16,255 bases of DNA from Psilocybe azurescens (lineage: Eukaryota; Basidiomycota; Agaricomycetes; Agaricales; Agrocybaceae), in NCBI GenBank assembly GCA_023853785.1, contig JAJIRX010000955.1, positions 1-16,255 on the forward strand, in the 5' to 3' direction. A program made the translations under genes and the position numbers. Within the stretch, counting starts at the first letter, position 1. Every line of letters starts with the position of its first letter. The notes under the pieces are model-generated. The model was not told the DNA's origin. It did not search any database and saw only the letters and a list, made by a program, of their open reading frames with translations. This document shows positions 6,696 through 16,255 of this stretch, one piece after another.

Positions 6696-9648
6696 CAACC
6701 TCGCAAAGGTGTCAAGGTCCAGCTCCGGTGCATTCCATTGAAGATCCCGACAAGAGTCCCAGAAATTCTTGGCACGTTTGGACAGATACTGTATATCATC
6801 TTTGTCTTGAGTATTTCCACTGGCTGGTGCTGCAGCTTCTTCCAGTGTTTGGCTACGGTATTCAGCCAGATTGTTCAGAGTTTGATTAAGCGTCTCCTGA
6901 TAGAGTGTAAAATGAATGTCAGACAGGATGACGTGTCGGATTACAGATGTGATAATATTGTGGCCAGCAGGCCCATAGCTAGCTCTCTTTTCAGTAGCGG
7001 ATAGAGTAAATATATTACGAAGTACTCACTATCCTGAAGTTCCAATAGTTGATATAATACCCCACTTTTGTCGGAGCTCCATAGCGCTGAAGCGTCGGAA
7101 TGATATTCTCTGGTTGATAAGGCCTTCAACAAACCTTTGCCATGGCAGTATTATGTCAAGAGCATGAAAGTCGTTTAAGACCTTAACAATAGCAGACTCA
7201 AGCCTCTTGATACGACCACAAAGCTTGGAGTAGTCTATGTCAAGAGGCCATGAACGCTCAATGGCCATGTCTAAAATGCCTGGGTTCTTGTTTGCTTTTG
7301 CAATTTGAGCACAAAGGAGTTGGGTTGCGAGTCGGAGCCTTGTGGTCCAGTCCTTGGCATTTTTGCTGATGAATTATGCAATCCTACTCGGGCAGAATTA
7401 TACTCTCGCATGACCGACTCTAGGTCAGGGTTGAGTTGAGCAGGTACTTTATCGTTGCACATCTCAGCAGGGCATTCTTTGATTTCTAGATAGTCCTTGT
7501 CGCCTAGTACCATCTGGATAAGAAATGATTATAAACATAGCTAGCAACAATACTCGATGCATACCTTTGCTTTCTTCGAGACTGGCTGTTTATCTGGAAG
7601 ATCTGTTTTTGGAGCTGGACGTTTCTAAAACCCATAAAAGATGTATATAGACCAGCCAATAAGTTGAAGTCAAGTAAACACCCACTCGAGAACCAGTGGT
7701 CGCCAAAGCATCTGTTTTTGTCTAGCAGTATTGGCTATGAATAACAACGTAACTTAGATGACATAAACAGCATACCAACCTTAGGTTTCTGAAAATGAAG
7801 CGTGGAATTTAGCATTAGAATAATGAATGAAGTATTGAAATACGTTACTTTGGGAGACACTTGTGTGCGAGCTGAGGTGACACGTGCTGGTGTAAAGAAT
7901 TCTTCTGTATACATAGAGCTCAGCACTATGTTTTTGATCAGTCACACTAAATCAAAGACGTACCATTATTAGTATTTTTGCGGGTCTGCCACTCTTTTTC
8001 TAGAGGTAAATTTGCAGTTAATAAAGGTCAATATCAAATTTCAACAAAGTTGTATACCGACCTTGGGTTTCTGAATGATCAAGCTCAGAATTTGTTAGAC
8101 ACAATGAACAGAATGTAAGAACAACGTACTTGTGGAGAGGCAGGTGCTGGCTTATTATGTGCCTCAGATGCTGACGTGGCCAAGCCTTGCTTTTGGATAC
8201 TAGTCTTGCCTGAGACTGGCATGCTATTTTCATTAACTTTACCATGCAATCTTTCTTCTTTTGCTATACGCAGAGGATGAATGTCCTGTACAGATGGAAG
8301 CGGTGAAAATATATCTTTTCCGGTTCTATAGGCCTATTCTAAGCAAACAATAAGTACAATCAATACACAGAACGTATTGAATAGCATTACCAAAAATGAA
8401 ACATTTCGCGAAGAGGTCCTTTGCTTTTGCTGGGATTCTATACAGAAAAGAGTTTAGTTTGGCCTATCAGAGTTGGAAATGAAACAATACTTTTGCGCTT
8501 TTTAAGATGAATTGTTCAACAGCATGACGCTGCACACTAGGTTCAAAGTCGTGATCTGAGCTGATGTCGTGGTATGACCCCATAGGAGAGCTATGCACAA
8601 ATGCTATTCGCTTTTGTGATTTCCCATTACGTGTGGCCAATGTTGTCGGAGTTTTGATGATTGAACGCAGGATACCTTTTGTCGGTGATGAGACTGGAGT
8701 TTGTGTTGGATATCGAGTTCTTTTCTGAGCTTTCGTGGGTGTCTGTATCTAGACAATATATCAGAATTGTCTATAAAAATATAATAGCACTTTGAAATCG
8801 TCTCACTGGCTGAGTAGTCTGTTCATCACCCTCAGACTCCATTTCAACGTCACTGGAGTCCTCCTGCTCCTGTTGATGTTGGCTGTCTTTTACGATATCA
8901 TTGACGGTAATATTGATCAGATCATCAGAGTCATTTTCTTCGTTCCATGCCTTTTTACTTTGAGTGCGAGATCCCCTAAAATGGTCAAGCTCATTTAAAT
9001 ATTGCTGGATGGTCTTTCTGTTGGGAATCTCATCGTTATTCAATTCAGCTTGGAGGTCTTTTCTTATAGTTAATGCTGAGTGTCCAAGATATTGCTTGAG
9101 AAATTCGTCTACAGGCCAGGAGTTTTGGAATGCAGAAAATATAGTTGCTCGACGAATGATCTGAAGTGCTTGTATTAGCACTTTTTAGAGGTATTTTTCA
9201 AATACTTGCCGCTATTTTTGCATCCACAAGCTTTTGACGTTCTTGATGACGGAATGGTTTACTCATTTTAAGGAATTTATGGGCGTATATCTTAATAATA
9301 CGCTAAATGAATTTCAGTTGACGTTCTGGCTGTAAATAACAGACAGACTTACTGAAAGACGTTTATAATGGTCATGGTCTACACCCATTGCCCTTTCAAG
9401 ATTAAAACCCCTCTGTCTTCACTGCGTCCTGCCTGACCTATGGGACGTGGAATTAATTTCTGAATGAATTTCTCTTGCTTTGTTCCGCTTTTAGGTTTTC
9501 TGCATAATTGTTAATATAAAACCATAGCTCTAGAGATACTAAAAGACACACCAATTGCTTTCTTCTTGTGCTCAAGCGATTGAGCCTGCTCCTCGATTAA
9601 TTTGAGAAGTTCAGCCCTGGATAGTTTGGAAGGATCTTTCATTGGCAT
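6696..9648 (-). CDS. Multi-exon host gene of unknown function, truncated by the retrotransposon
   Basis: The start ATG is at 9648 (MPMKDPSKLSRAELLKL). Exons inferred from GT-AG borders and open text: 9552-9648, 9353-9499, 9206-9302, 8807-9160, 8491-8748, 8391-8437, 8130-8333, 8062-8070, 7964-7999, 7849-7925, 7780-7788, 7686-7721, 7565-7624, 7030-7513 and 6696-6986, with introns of 38-62 bp. The N-terminal block reads IPRPIGQAGRSEDRG, then FNLERAMGVDHDHYKRL. Next come a conserved SWPVDEFLKQYLGHS segment, an acidic stretch, a Thr/Pro/Lys-rich linker spread over tiny exons, and a folded C-terminal part (MAIERSWPLDIDYSKL, APTKVGYYINYWNFRI). From memory it resembles a large uncharacterised agaricomycete family; no function is known to me. 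One-base breaks occur near 9407, 7965, 7370 and 7085. The last exon runs open for 97 codons straight into the LTR. Confidence 0.7.
7780..7788 (-). other. 9-nt micro-exon (Lys-Pro-Lys), second copy
   Basis: On the minus strand CAG|AAACCTAAG|GTTGGT, with introns 7789-7848 and 7722-7779. It encodes the same tripeptide as 8062-8070 with one synonymous change, after an exon end of similar sequence (TCTCCCAAA versus TCTCCACAA). This suggests duplication of an exon-intron module. Confidence 0.5.
8062..8070 (-). other. 9-nt micro-exon (Lys-Pro-Lys)
   Basis: On the minus strand CAG|AAACCCAAG|GTCGGT: an acceptor and a donor frame nine bases, with introns 8071-8129 and 8000-8061 on the two sides. Retaining the region as intron would also be possible. 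The match to the second micro-exon at 7780-7788 supports the exon reading. Confidence 0.5.
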
Positions 9649-9825
9649 TGGAGTCTTGAAAATAATGACTGTGAGAGATGATGGAGGTATTAATAGCAGT
9701 GGAAATAAAAGACCTCAGTACAGAAGGGTGTTGTGAACAGAAAGAAGACCACCGATGCTAAAATATTGAATACAGAAGTTCAACCAAGTGCCAAGCAAGG
9801 CTGACGAAGAACATGTTGTTCAATG

Positions 9826-9847
9826 CACGTGGTCTGACTTATATAAG
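9826..9847 (+). promoter_or_regulatory. Possible promoter elements between two divergent genes
   Basis: The 307-bp gap between the minus-strand start at 9648 and the + strand ATG at 9956 holds a CACGTG palindrome (9826-9831) and TATATAAG (9840-9847), 109 nt before the + ATG. The order fits a promoter of the + gene. CACGTG is the binding core of bHLH regulators. Both motifs are short and could be chance. Confidence 0.35.
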
Positions 9848-9955
9848 CCCATGTGATCCAAAGGTTGAAACCGTCTGGTGAGGAATTTGTAAGTTAATAT
9901 GCGATACAAGTTTATACTGTTCCAACATACTTTTCAAGACAGAAATAGCCTATAA

Positions 9956-10498
9956 ATGCCTCCAAAAGTGAGTGTCCATGCTGATGTGAATTAACCAACT
10001 GATTTTAATATAATTCTGTAGGTGCAGAAAATGTCTAAGCGCTTGAAATTCCAGCGGCCTGAGAGAAAGAACCGTACCACCTTCAGGATATCGTATCTCA
10101 CAACATTACAGTCCACCATAAGCATACACTGCTGCCAGTACAGCCGCATATGGTTCAACAAGTACAGCCAAGCATTCCTGATAAAGGCAGGAATACCGAT
10201 GTTGCGTCTGTAGAAGCCCTGTCGGGACAACAACGAAAGTCAACAAAAACCAAGAAAGCCATTGCAACACCACTACACCCAAGTTCTGTACCAAGAAGTA
10301 CAGCTCAGCCCTCCAGAGGAAAATAGGGATAGCCATCCGGTGTCCACGTTGTCAAATGACAAGAATATCCAGGCAAAATCATCAAGGCCGCTTCAACGCT
10401 GTTCAGCGTTTCAGGATGTTCTCCGTTCTGAAGAATCAGGAAAACCATCAAAAGAGTCAAAATCATTAGAGCGCACAGATACAGAGCCAATAATGTAG
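9956..10498 (+). CDS. Small basic low-complexity protein, unknown function
   Basis: ATG 9956 begins MPPK. A 54-bp intron (9968-10021, GTGAGT...TGTAG) follows, and the text resumes VQKMSKRLK. Protein-like, Ser/Thr/Lys/Gln/Pro-rich text continues in a second frame (HLQDIVSHNITVHHKH, VQQVQPSIPDKG, QQRKSTKTKKAIAT) up to TAG 10324. After one more base shift at GGAAAATAGGG it continues as SHPVSTLSNDKN to the final TAG 10496-10498. The two shifts (near 10065 and 10322) resemble the homopolymer breaks elsewhere. No domain is recognised and the composition suggests a disordered, nucleic-acid-contacting protein. It is divergent from the gene ending at 9648. An alternative is that only part of this is translated. 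Confidence 0.45.
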
Positions 10499-10755
10499 GA
10501 CAGAATTGAGATCGTTGGATTGTATTTGATGTATCTGCTATATTTGTAAATGCATGTAATGCGTGTTATTGCTTACATGTACTATATGAAATGCTATACA
10601 TACAGTTGCAACTGAAGGCAATGGTTGATTGAGGTATTTGTGAAAATGGTTGATATGTCGGCATAAAGGAGGAGCCCAAAACCAATAGGATCTAAGTTGA
10701 GAGATCCATAAGAAGAAAGGATTCAACGATAGCGGCACAATGATGACAAAGACGT

Positions 10756-11130
10756 TTAACAATTGGGAAAGGAAAAGGATAATGGAGCATAGGTTGCAGG
10801 CAGAAGCTGTCGCCGCATTACAATCCAAACAGACCACCGATAATGGGTTTCTGATGTAAGATCCATGCTCATCTGTCTCCACTTGGTCGAGTGCGTGCTG
10901 AGCCTGGGATTGATGTCCAATGACTCCAAGTTGCAGAACAGAAGTGCGTCCTTGTGCATGTTGTTGTACAGCAGCATGAGGTATTCTGGATGGTACAGCC
11001 CTGGGTAGATGAGCTGGAATGAGTTTGTGATGTAGTGCAGCACTCACAGATTGTCGGCAATTGTGTCCAACACATCTAGCTGCTCTGACAATGAAGCAGT
11101 GTTCCTAAACTTGTTGTTTTTGGTGAAGAA
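10756..11130 (-). pseudogene. Possible coding fragment on the minus strand, unknown product
   Basis: On the minus strand one frame reads FFTKNNKFRNTASLSEQLDV, meets TGA at 11044-11046, and then runs 95 codons (HYITNSFQLIYPGLYHPEYL, ALLFCNLESLDINP, VWIVMRRQLLPATYAPL) to TAA 10756-10758. The mix of aromatic and aliphatic residues looks like a folded protein. The TGA could be a mutated Trp codon, or it could lie inside a GTGAGT donor. A 47-bp intron ending CTACCCAG would then join a different frame that is also open. The choice cannot be made from the sequence alone. No family is recognised. Confidence 0.3.
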
Positions 11131-11388
11131 AACCGGATGGTTGAGTCAGAGGCTACGATTGGAGGACCATCTAGAACTGAAGATGTGCAGCAGCTGACAC
11201 CGGGGGCAAAAGCATTACCGCTACAACATGCATTATGTCAGCAGCATTTATGAATGATATCAGACGTCAGGGAGACAGGGCGTGCTGAACTGTGTAACTT
11301 GTAATACGGCCTGAAAATACTATGAAAGACAAATCAGTCTTTAGAAGAAAAAAATCAACTGAGTCAAAAGAAATCTAAAAACGTACAC

Positions 11389-11960
11389 ATGGCAGATCGT
11401 CTTTCCCTCATTGTCCCTCCAGAGAGCCTGAGTAGCGGTGATATGAAATTTGTAGCATTGGGCCGCTACTGGGGCTGAACTTGAATTTTAATAAAGTGCA
11501 GGACTGAATAAAAAACAAAGAAGACGAACCCTCATTGCCACTGGCTCAGGCTATAGAGAAAGGAGGGGGCATTGAGTTCGATACAATTGCTCTGCTGCTG
11601 ACAGCTGTTTTATTACTACTTACCCATGTAGGGGGCATTGCGGCTAGCAGGTATAGCATGAGTCAGAGACCAGAAGAGCCTGGTGGACCTCCTGTGGACG
11701 TAGAAAAGATGATCCTGAAGGCCCTCCTGGCTGATTCGCAGATCATGAATTGTCAGTCGTCGTTCTGCCGGGGTCGCTGAACCAGAACTCAAAAAACCAA
11801 TTATTCTGCATGGTCGGTTACTGATAGAAGATGGTGGTGATGAATCTGAAGATGAGGTACACTATTCCATGAATTGTGAGCATTTAAAAGATGTGGATGT
11901 CGGTCAAAAGTAGTTGAGGCCATCAGAAACAGGAAATCAAAGAATGACCAAAAACGATAG
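11389..11960 (+). CDS. Short + strand gene, unknown function, frame-broken
   Basis: ATG 11389 starts MADRLSLIVPPESLSSGDMK and FVALGRYWG, ending at TGA 11476. Open text resumes after 11507 in another frame: PSLPLAQAIEKGGGIEFDTI, a hydrophobic stretch around 11580-11630, then SQRPEEPGGPPVDVEKMILK to TGA 11778. It continues with PIILHGRLLIEDGGDESEDE and a basic end (RSKVVEAIRNRKSKNDQKR) stopping at TAG 11958-11960. The pieces have normal protein composition and the acidic-then-basic tail is typical of nuclear proteins. The connection between the pieces, by introns or by indels, is not resolved. I do not recognise the family. It converges on the minus-strand gene ending at 12172. Confidence 0.4.
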
Positions 11961-12066
11961 TAAGTGTCACATGATGTAAATTGATGGGAACAATTAATCA
12001 ATTCTATGCCATTGATCGCCGGTTCAATAATCATTACAACTCAATACGGGAAATGACCTTATAATA

Positions 12067-12093
12067 ACAAGTCCTTCTAGAAAAAGGACTTGT
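12067..12093. repeat. Perfect 10-bp hairpin between convergent genes
   Basis: ACAAGTCCTT (12067-12076) is the exact reverse complement of AAGGACTTGT (12084-12093), with a 7-nt loop. It sits in the 211-bp gap between the + gene ending at 11960 and the minus gene ending at 12172. A role in 3' end formation is possible but unproven. Confidence 0.5.
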
Positions 12094-12171
12094 AACTAAA
12101 TACCCTTCAAGTTTGATTTTAAGTAACAAATTAAAGATGGAGCTTTCACTATCTGATAAAAAACTAGTATA

Positions 12172-14423
12172 CTAACTGTCTAAAGATGCTAAATAATCCT
12201 GAAATGGTTTTGTGTTCAAACGTTTGAGTTTACAAAGAGCATGTTCCACAAAAAGTATACCAAAATCAATGTTTTGCTGTTGGTGTGTTGGAATACGTAG
12301 TTGAAGATTGTCGTGTACAGTTTTGAAAGCATGTATAGTCTCATCCTTGGATTTAACTCGAAATCCAAGAATTTTGAGTCCAGTCTTGCCTCCTGCGTTG
12401 ATTTTACCTAGAATAGAGCCCATGTCTTGAAATGTTGGAAGTTTAGCCTTGCCTGCAATTGCATAATCGACCGTAAGCACATATGAGGTGAGTGTTCCAA
12501 ATGCTTCAAGAGTATGGAAGAGGTTGAAAAGTTCTAAGAACTGCGATGGGATGGGAAGTGGGACGGCGAATGAATTCCAGAAATTTAGGATTTTCATGGA
12601 TTTTGTTCCAGTACTTTTCTGCATTGTCTACTTGTCTAGCCTTAGCTGATTGGCCGTATGCTGAAGTATTGCAAAAATATGTTGTTGGTTTCTTCTTTCT
12701 TTCAAGGAGATACTTGTGCACTTTGGTCCAGTCTTTATAGTCCACAAACAAAGTCCGGGATACTCCCAAAGAAATTCAGTGTTATGTGTAATGCCAGCGA
12801 TAAATCAAAAGCGCTCTAGAAAAGCCCAGACATAGTAGAAAGATTTTCTGGTGAGAATGGTCCTCCAGGTTGAAGAATGCGTCGGCGTGACACTGCAAGA
12901 TCACGGAAAGGCAGTTTCTTATCTGTAGCTTGCTGAACTGTTTTGCAATAGGAGGCACGGTAATGGGCATGTGCTGAACTGGCTGTGGTTCCTTTTGATG
13001 GAACAATGATATTGGGCATAGTGGGATTGTCAACAAAGTCATAAAGTGGTTCAATCATTTGAACAAAGCGCTCAAACATTTGAGGATTGGGCATGGGGCT
13101 GACAGTTGGAAATGGTGAATGTGCGAAATGAGTAACTATAGGATTGTTCAAGCCTTCATGCTATAAATAACTATCAGTAAGCGCCGGTAGATCAAAAATG
13201 CAAATACACATTACCTCAACTTCAGAAGCATTAGAAATGCTCATTGCATTGTTTTCCTCCAAATCATCTATCCATCAACATCTAAGCAGTGATATATATA
13301 TGGTGGGGATAAGGCTGGATGCTCAGAGACAGATGAAGCTGACTGCAGAGAGAAGAAGTCAACAATCAGTTTGTTGATAGATTGTAAAGTGTGTCGATTA
13401 TCTGAATTGTTGTTCCGGTGAAGAGAATGTCCAGGAGATAGGCCTTAGACCAGGCTTCAAGGTCTTCCTTGGTGACAACCTTGTTTTTACCCCTATCAAG
13501 AACATACTCATTGATATGAAGACTGGCTTCCCAAGTAGTGTTGAGAACAAGAATTTCTTCGCCTAGATGGTCTATTATTTGCCTAGTGAACCAGGCAATC
13601 TTTTGCTGATCTGGAGGAGGAAAATCAAACCAATGCTGGAGAATAACTGAGGCCAAATTAAGAATAGAATTTTGGTGATTGTGTTGAATTTGGAAGCACC
13701 CGGAGCAAAAAAGTGTACACCGCTTCTCCAGATTTAAAGCCAGGTAGAATAGCAGCAGCATCAATGCTGACTGCTTTCTGAGCTATCAAAATATTTTCAA
13801 CACGTTTGAGGAGTGTGACTAGGCCATTTGAAAAATCATGTCGATTATTATAGGCTTGAATGAGTACTGCATCCAGCCATTCCCAAATCATCATGTTGGC
13901 CAAAAAAGTTGCTTTTGCTGAAACCATAGATCAATTGTGGCTGTAACATTTTTTTCTGGTGGTAAGAATGATAGAAAGCACAGGCTTGACGAATATTGGC
14001 AGTAATCACAGACTGATCTAAGATTTCAGTCATTTTTGACAAGTCAAGAGGTGCCATGTATGACTGCTGAGAAGTCTGAGAGGATGTAATGTGCTGCACA
14101 GCTTTAAGAGTGCTTGTCAGACGTTCAGGTAGTAATGCATCAAAAATTTGGTTCTGGCTAAGTGTAAAATCAGTCAATATATATTGTATCTCAATCATAA
14201 ATAGAATATTTACCAGCAGGATTAATTTTTTCTTGATAATTCTGGACATATTAGCAGTATTCTTTCTAGCAGCTAAAACAATTCAGTTTGCAAATCAATT
14301 TATAAATGAAATTACAGACTTTTATCTTGATTGGATGCTGGTGTATTTTCTTCAGTCTCTGTATCTGGCCTTTCACTTTCCCATCACTATTTATAGGAAT
14401 AACAATAGCTTGATTGGTGGATA
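12172..14423 (-). CDS. Long C-terminal region of the TET/JBP-like gene, or a separate downstream gene; function unknown
   Basis: Splice borders link it to the exon at 14474-14542 (intron 14424-14473). Exons: 14320-14423, 14214-14272, 13215-14157 and 12172-13160. The text is strongly protein-like: QNQIFDALLPERLTSTLKAV, AVLIQAYNNRHDFSNGLVTL, HWFDFPPPDQQKIAWFTRQI, an acidic linker, VSRRRILQPGGPFSPENL, then LFVDYKDWTKVHKYLLERKK and a C-terminal block (TSYVLTVDYAIAGKAKLPTF, FVEHALCKLKRL) ending at TAG 12172-12174. From memory such blocks occur in uncharacterised agaricomycete proteins; no catalytic motif is recognised. One-base breaks fall near 13925, 13670, 13380, 13270, 12825, 12755 and 12590. 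Whether it is one gene with the dioxygenase or a second gene is unresolved. The exons at 14214-14423 are the weakest link. Confidence 0.55.
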
Positions 14424-14473
14424 CTAGAAGTATTTATTAATTATGACACAGGTCTGAATATATTATAACATAC

Positions 14474-16255
14474 AGGCAACCCGCTTTCGTTTAAGTGAAA
14501 CCCAACTTGAAACAGTTGGCTTACGAGCTTGTTTGACTGCACCTGTATAAAATTAATGGTAGCAATAAAAATTCATAAAAATGCACTGACGTTTTCTAGC
14601 GCCTACCATAAGACGCCCACCTAGTATTGATTCATCCTGCGGTCCTTCTGCCACAACACAAAGAGGGATATCCTTCTTTGATTTCTTGAGATGATGGGCC
14701 CACTCTTCAGTTGCAGTTTGAAGATCTTCATTACCATAAGGTGCAGTGGATGTTGAGTCGGTATTACACAATGTAGCAAGAGCAGTTGGTGAGAGGTCTT
14801 CAATGGATGCAGCATTTAAATTGGCCAAGATCTGAGTATAGTTGGTGCCGATTTTCACATCATCACCAGTCCAGCCAGGACCCAAATCCCAATCATCAGC
14901 TGTAACTCTTTCATTGTCAATGACAACTGAAACTATTTTCATGGCTAAGGACTTGTCGACACGCGGTATCATGTCTGGAGGTAGCTGACGGGCAAAAAAT
15001 ATTATAGCCTGAAGAAGGAGCCGGCTAAACTGATTGATGTGCGCTTTTGGTGAAAGAAGAGCACTGCCATCAGCAGCCCAAGTTGCCTGCCCACATATGC
15101 CTGTCTCTGATAGATGATGTGATCTGCAAAAATTTCAGTCATAGTTGTTACTAAATAGAAAAAAATTATACATAGGATTGCGCATCTCAATGCCAACTGT
15201 GAATAGTTCATGCTTAGCACCTGCTGCAAAGGCTACTGCATCATAACCATTGATGATTTGGTTGGGGGATAGCCAATTAGAGTCAACCGATAATAAAGAT
15301 CGTTGGTGATAGGTGGATGACCTCCATGGAAGTGGAGGCCTGAAAAAAAGTACTGAAAACTCTTCCATCAACCATGCTATTCCACAACACAAGATATGAA
15401 AGTATTCTGGAGAAACATTGGGATTGAACTTGCTGAGGATTTGCATACAGGTTGGAATCCCTGAACTGTCTGAAGCATCAACGTGAGGCTCTCCAAATTT
15501 CCCTAAAGATGCTTGCAAATTTGTATCTACTACAAACAGATAGTTAGTATTAATGATACAAGTTCTAGGAATACAATGTACCAGACTGAGATATACCAGG
15601 AGCAATATTTAATTGCCAGGATGGCCAGGCACAGTTATCATCATCTCCAATAGGAGCCAAAGCAGACACTGCTGCTTGCCGTTTTAAACGTCTGAGCAGA
15701 GATTCAGGAGCTTTTTGAGACCCATAATACCAGCTGCTGCACCAGTCTGATCCATTTGTTAAATAAAATTGATAAAATGTACAAAACATACATAAAAACA
15801 TACCTTGACAATATTGAATCTCATTGATGAATCTGCATCTTTTGTTCTTGAGAATACTTTACTTTGAGCACCTGGAGCACTCATGGTTTTTTGGGCCTGC
15901 ATTGTTGCACCAAGAGTATAACAGCGTGGACCTGATTTGATATTGACAGCTCGGTCATGTCGCCAAATTGGATGCCGCCAATATAATTTCCATCTTCATC
16001 TTTTACTGGTTTATGCGGTGACATCAGACTTGTAGGACCTAGAATATCTTCTTGAAGCTTGTGGCATTTATCTAGATCGTCTTGATTGCGGTCCTCTCTA
16101 AAAAAATTTTCAGAGAGTTAGTTGTGTAGTTGAATGATAGGTTCAATGAAGACTTGAATCTTACCTAGATAGGGCCACGACTTCAGAATATCATCTTCAA
16201 ACCGTCCTGAACCATATTTGTTTCTCTCCAGGTAGAAAACATTTTCAGATGGTTT
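14474..16255 (-). CDS. TET/JBP-like Fe(II)/2-oxoglutarate dioxygenase, catalytic part (5' end outside window)
   Basis: Exons read on the minus strand: 16165-16255 (partial), 15804-16097, 15582-15746, 15172-15529, 14591-15123 and 14474-14542. The introns are 48-67 bp, and one contains TACTAAC (reverse complement at 15543-15549). Conserved text in order: QEDILGPTSLMSP, GGIQFGDMTELSISNQ, SGPRCYTLGATMQ, WQLNIAPGIS, then the metal motif EPHVDASD (HxD codons 15477-15485), FSGLHFHGGHPP (distal His 15326-15328) and YYRLTLIGYPP (Arg 15287-15289). His to His is about 52 residues and His to Arg 13, fitting iron and 2-oxoglutarate ligands. TET/JBP enzymes oxidise 5-methylpyrimidines in DNA, and their basidiomycete expansions are linked to KDZ transposons. 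One-base breaks occur in A or T runs (near 15707, 15345 and 15255). The end is basic (SLKRKRVA), a possible nuclear signal. Confidence 0.75.

Noticed and set aside
10538..11047. 169-codon open frame on the minus strand
   Set aside because: The longest frame here, but its second half is hydrophobic, low-complexity text extending into AT-rich sequence. The alternative frame ending at 10756 reads more like a folded protein. It is kept only as an alternative through a possible GTGAGT donor.
6696..16255. KDZ transposase expected next to a TET/JBP gene
   Set aside because: No DDE-type core or cysteine cluster of that family was recognised in the window. The association remains background knowledge, not an observation here.

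Overview
The window reads as AT-rich genomic DNA of a filamentous basidiomycete, most likely an agaricomycete. Supporting signs are host genes split by many 38-67 bp GT-AG introns (one with a perfect TACTAAC branch site), an agaricomycete-type TET/JBP-like dioxygenase, and a Ty3/gypsy chromovirus of the kind common in fungi. The genus cannot be placed. No rRNA, tRNA or CRISPR was seen.

Layout. (1) 1-6695 is one complete LTR retrotransposon on the + strand. It has 425/424 bp LTRs bounded by TGTTACG...CGTAACA, then gag, protease, reverse transcriptase, RNase H, integrase with a chromodomain, and an extra ORF with two zinc knuckles between integrase and the 3' LTR. Its primer-binding site matches no obvious tRNA. 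It is an 11-nt perfect complement of an LTR segment 33 nt downstream of a TATA box, the arrangement known from self-priming Tf1/sushi elements. (2) 6696-9648, minus strand, is a host gene of about 15 exons whose 3' part is cut off by the retrotransposon inside an exon. It contains two 9-nt micro-exons, each encoding Lys-Pro-Lys. (3) 9650-11960 holds short, poorly recognised genes or fragments: a divergent + gene (9956-10498), a minus fragment (10756-11130) and a + gene (11389-11960). (4) 12172-16255, minus strand, is a long intron-rich gene, incomplete at the right edge. Its N-terminal part carries a TET/JBP-like Fe(II)/2-oxoglutarate dioxygenase core (HxD, distal His, Arg), followed by a long C-terminal region of unknown function. 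This part could also be a second gene.

Across the window, retroelement and host genes alike are broken by single-base frameshifts, many of them in homopolymer runs, while motifs, splice sites and protein-like text on both sides stay intact. The two LTRs differ by three T-run indels and only two substitutions. This looks more like uncorrected sequencing or assembly indels, or very recent decay, than old pseudogenes. Frame breaks should not be taken as proof that the genes are dead.
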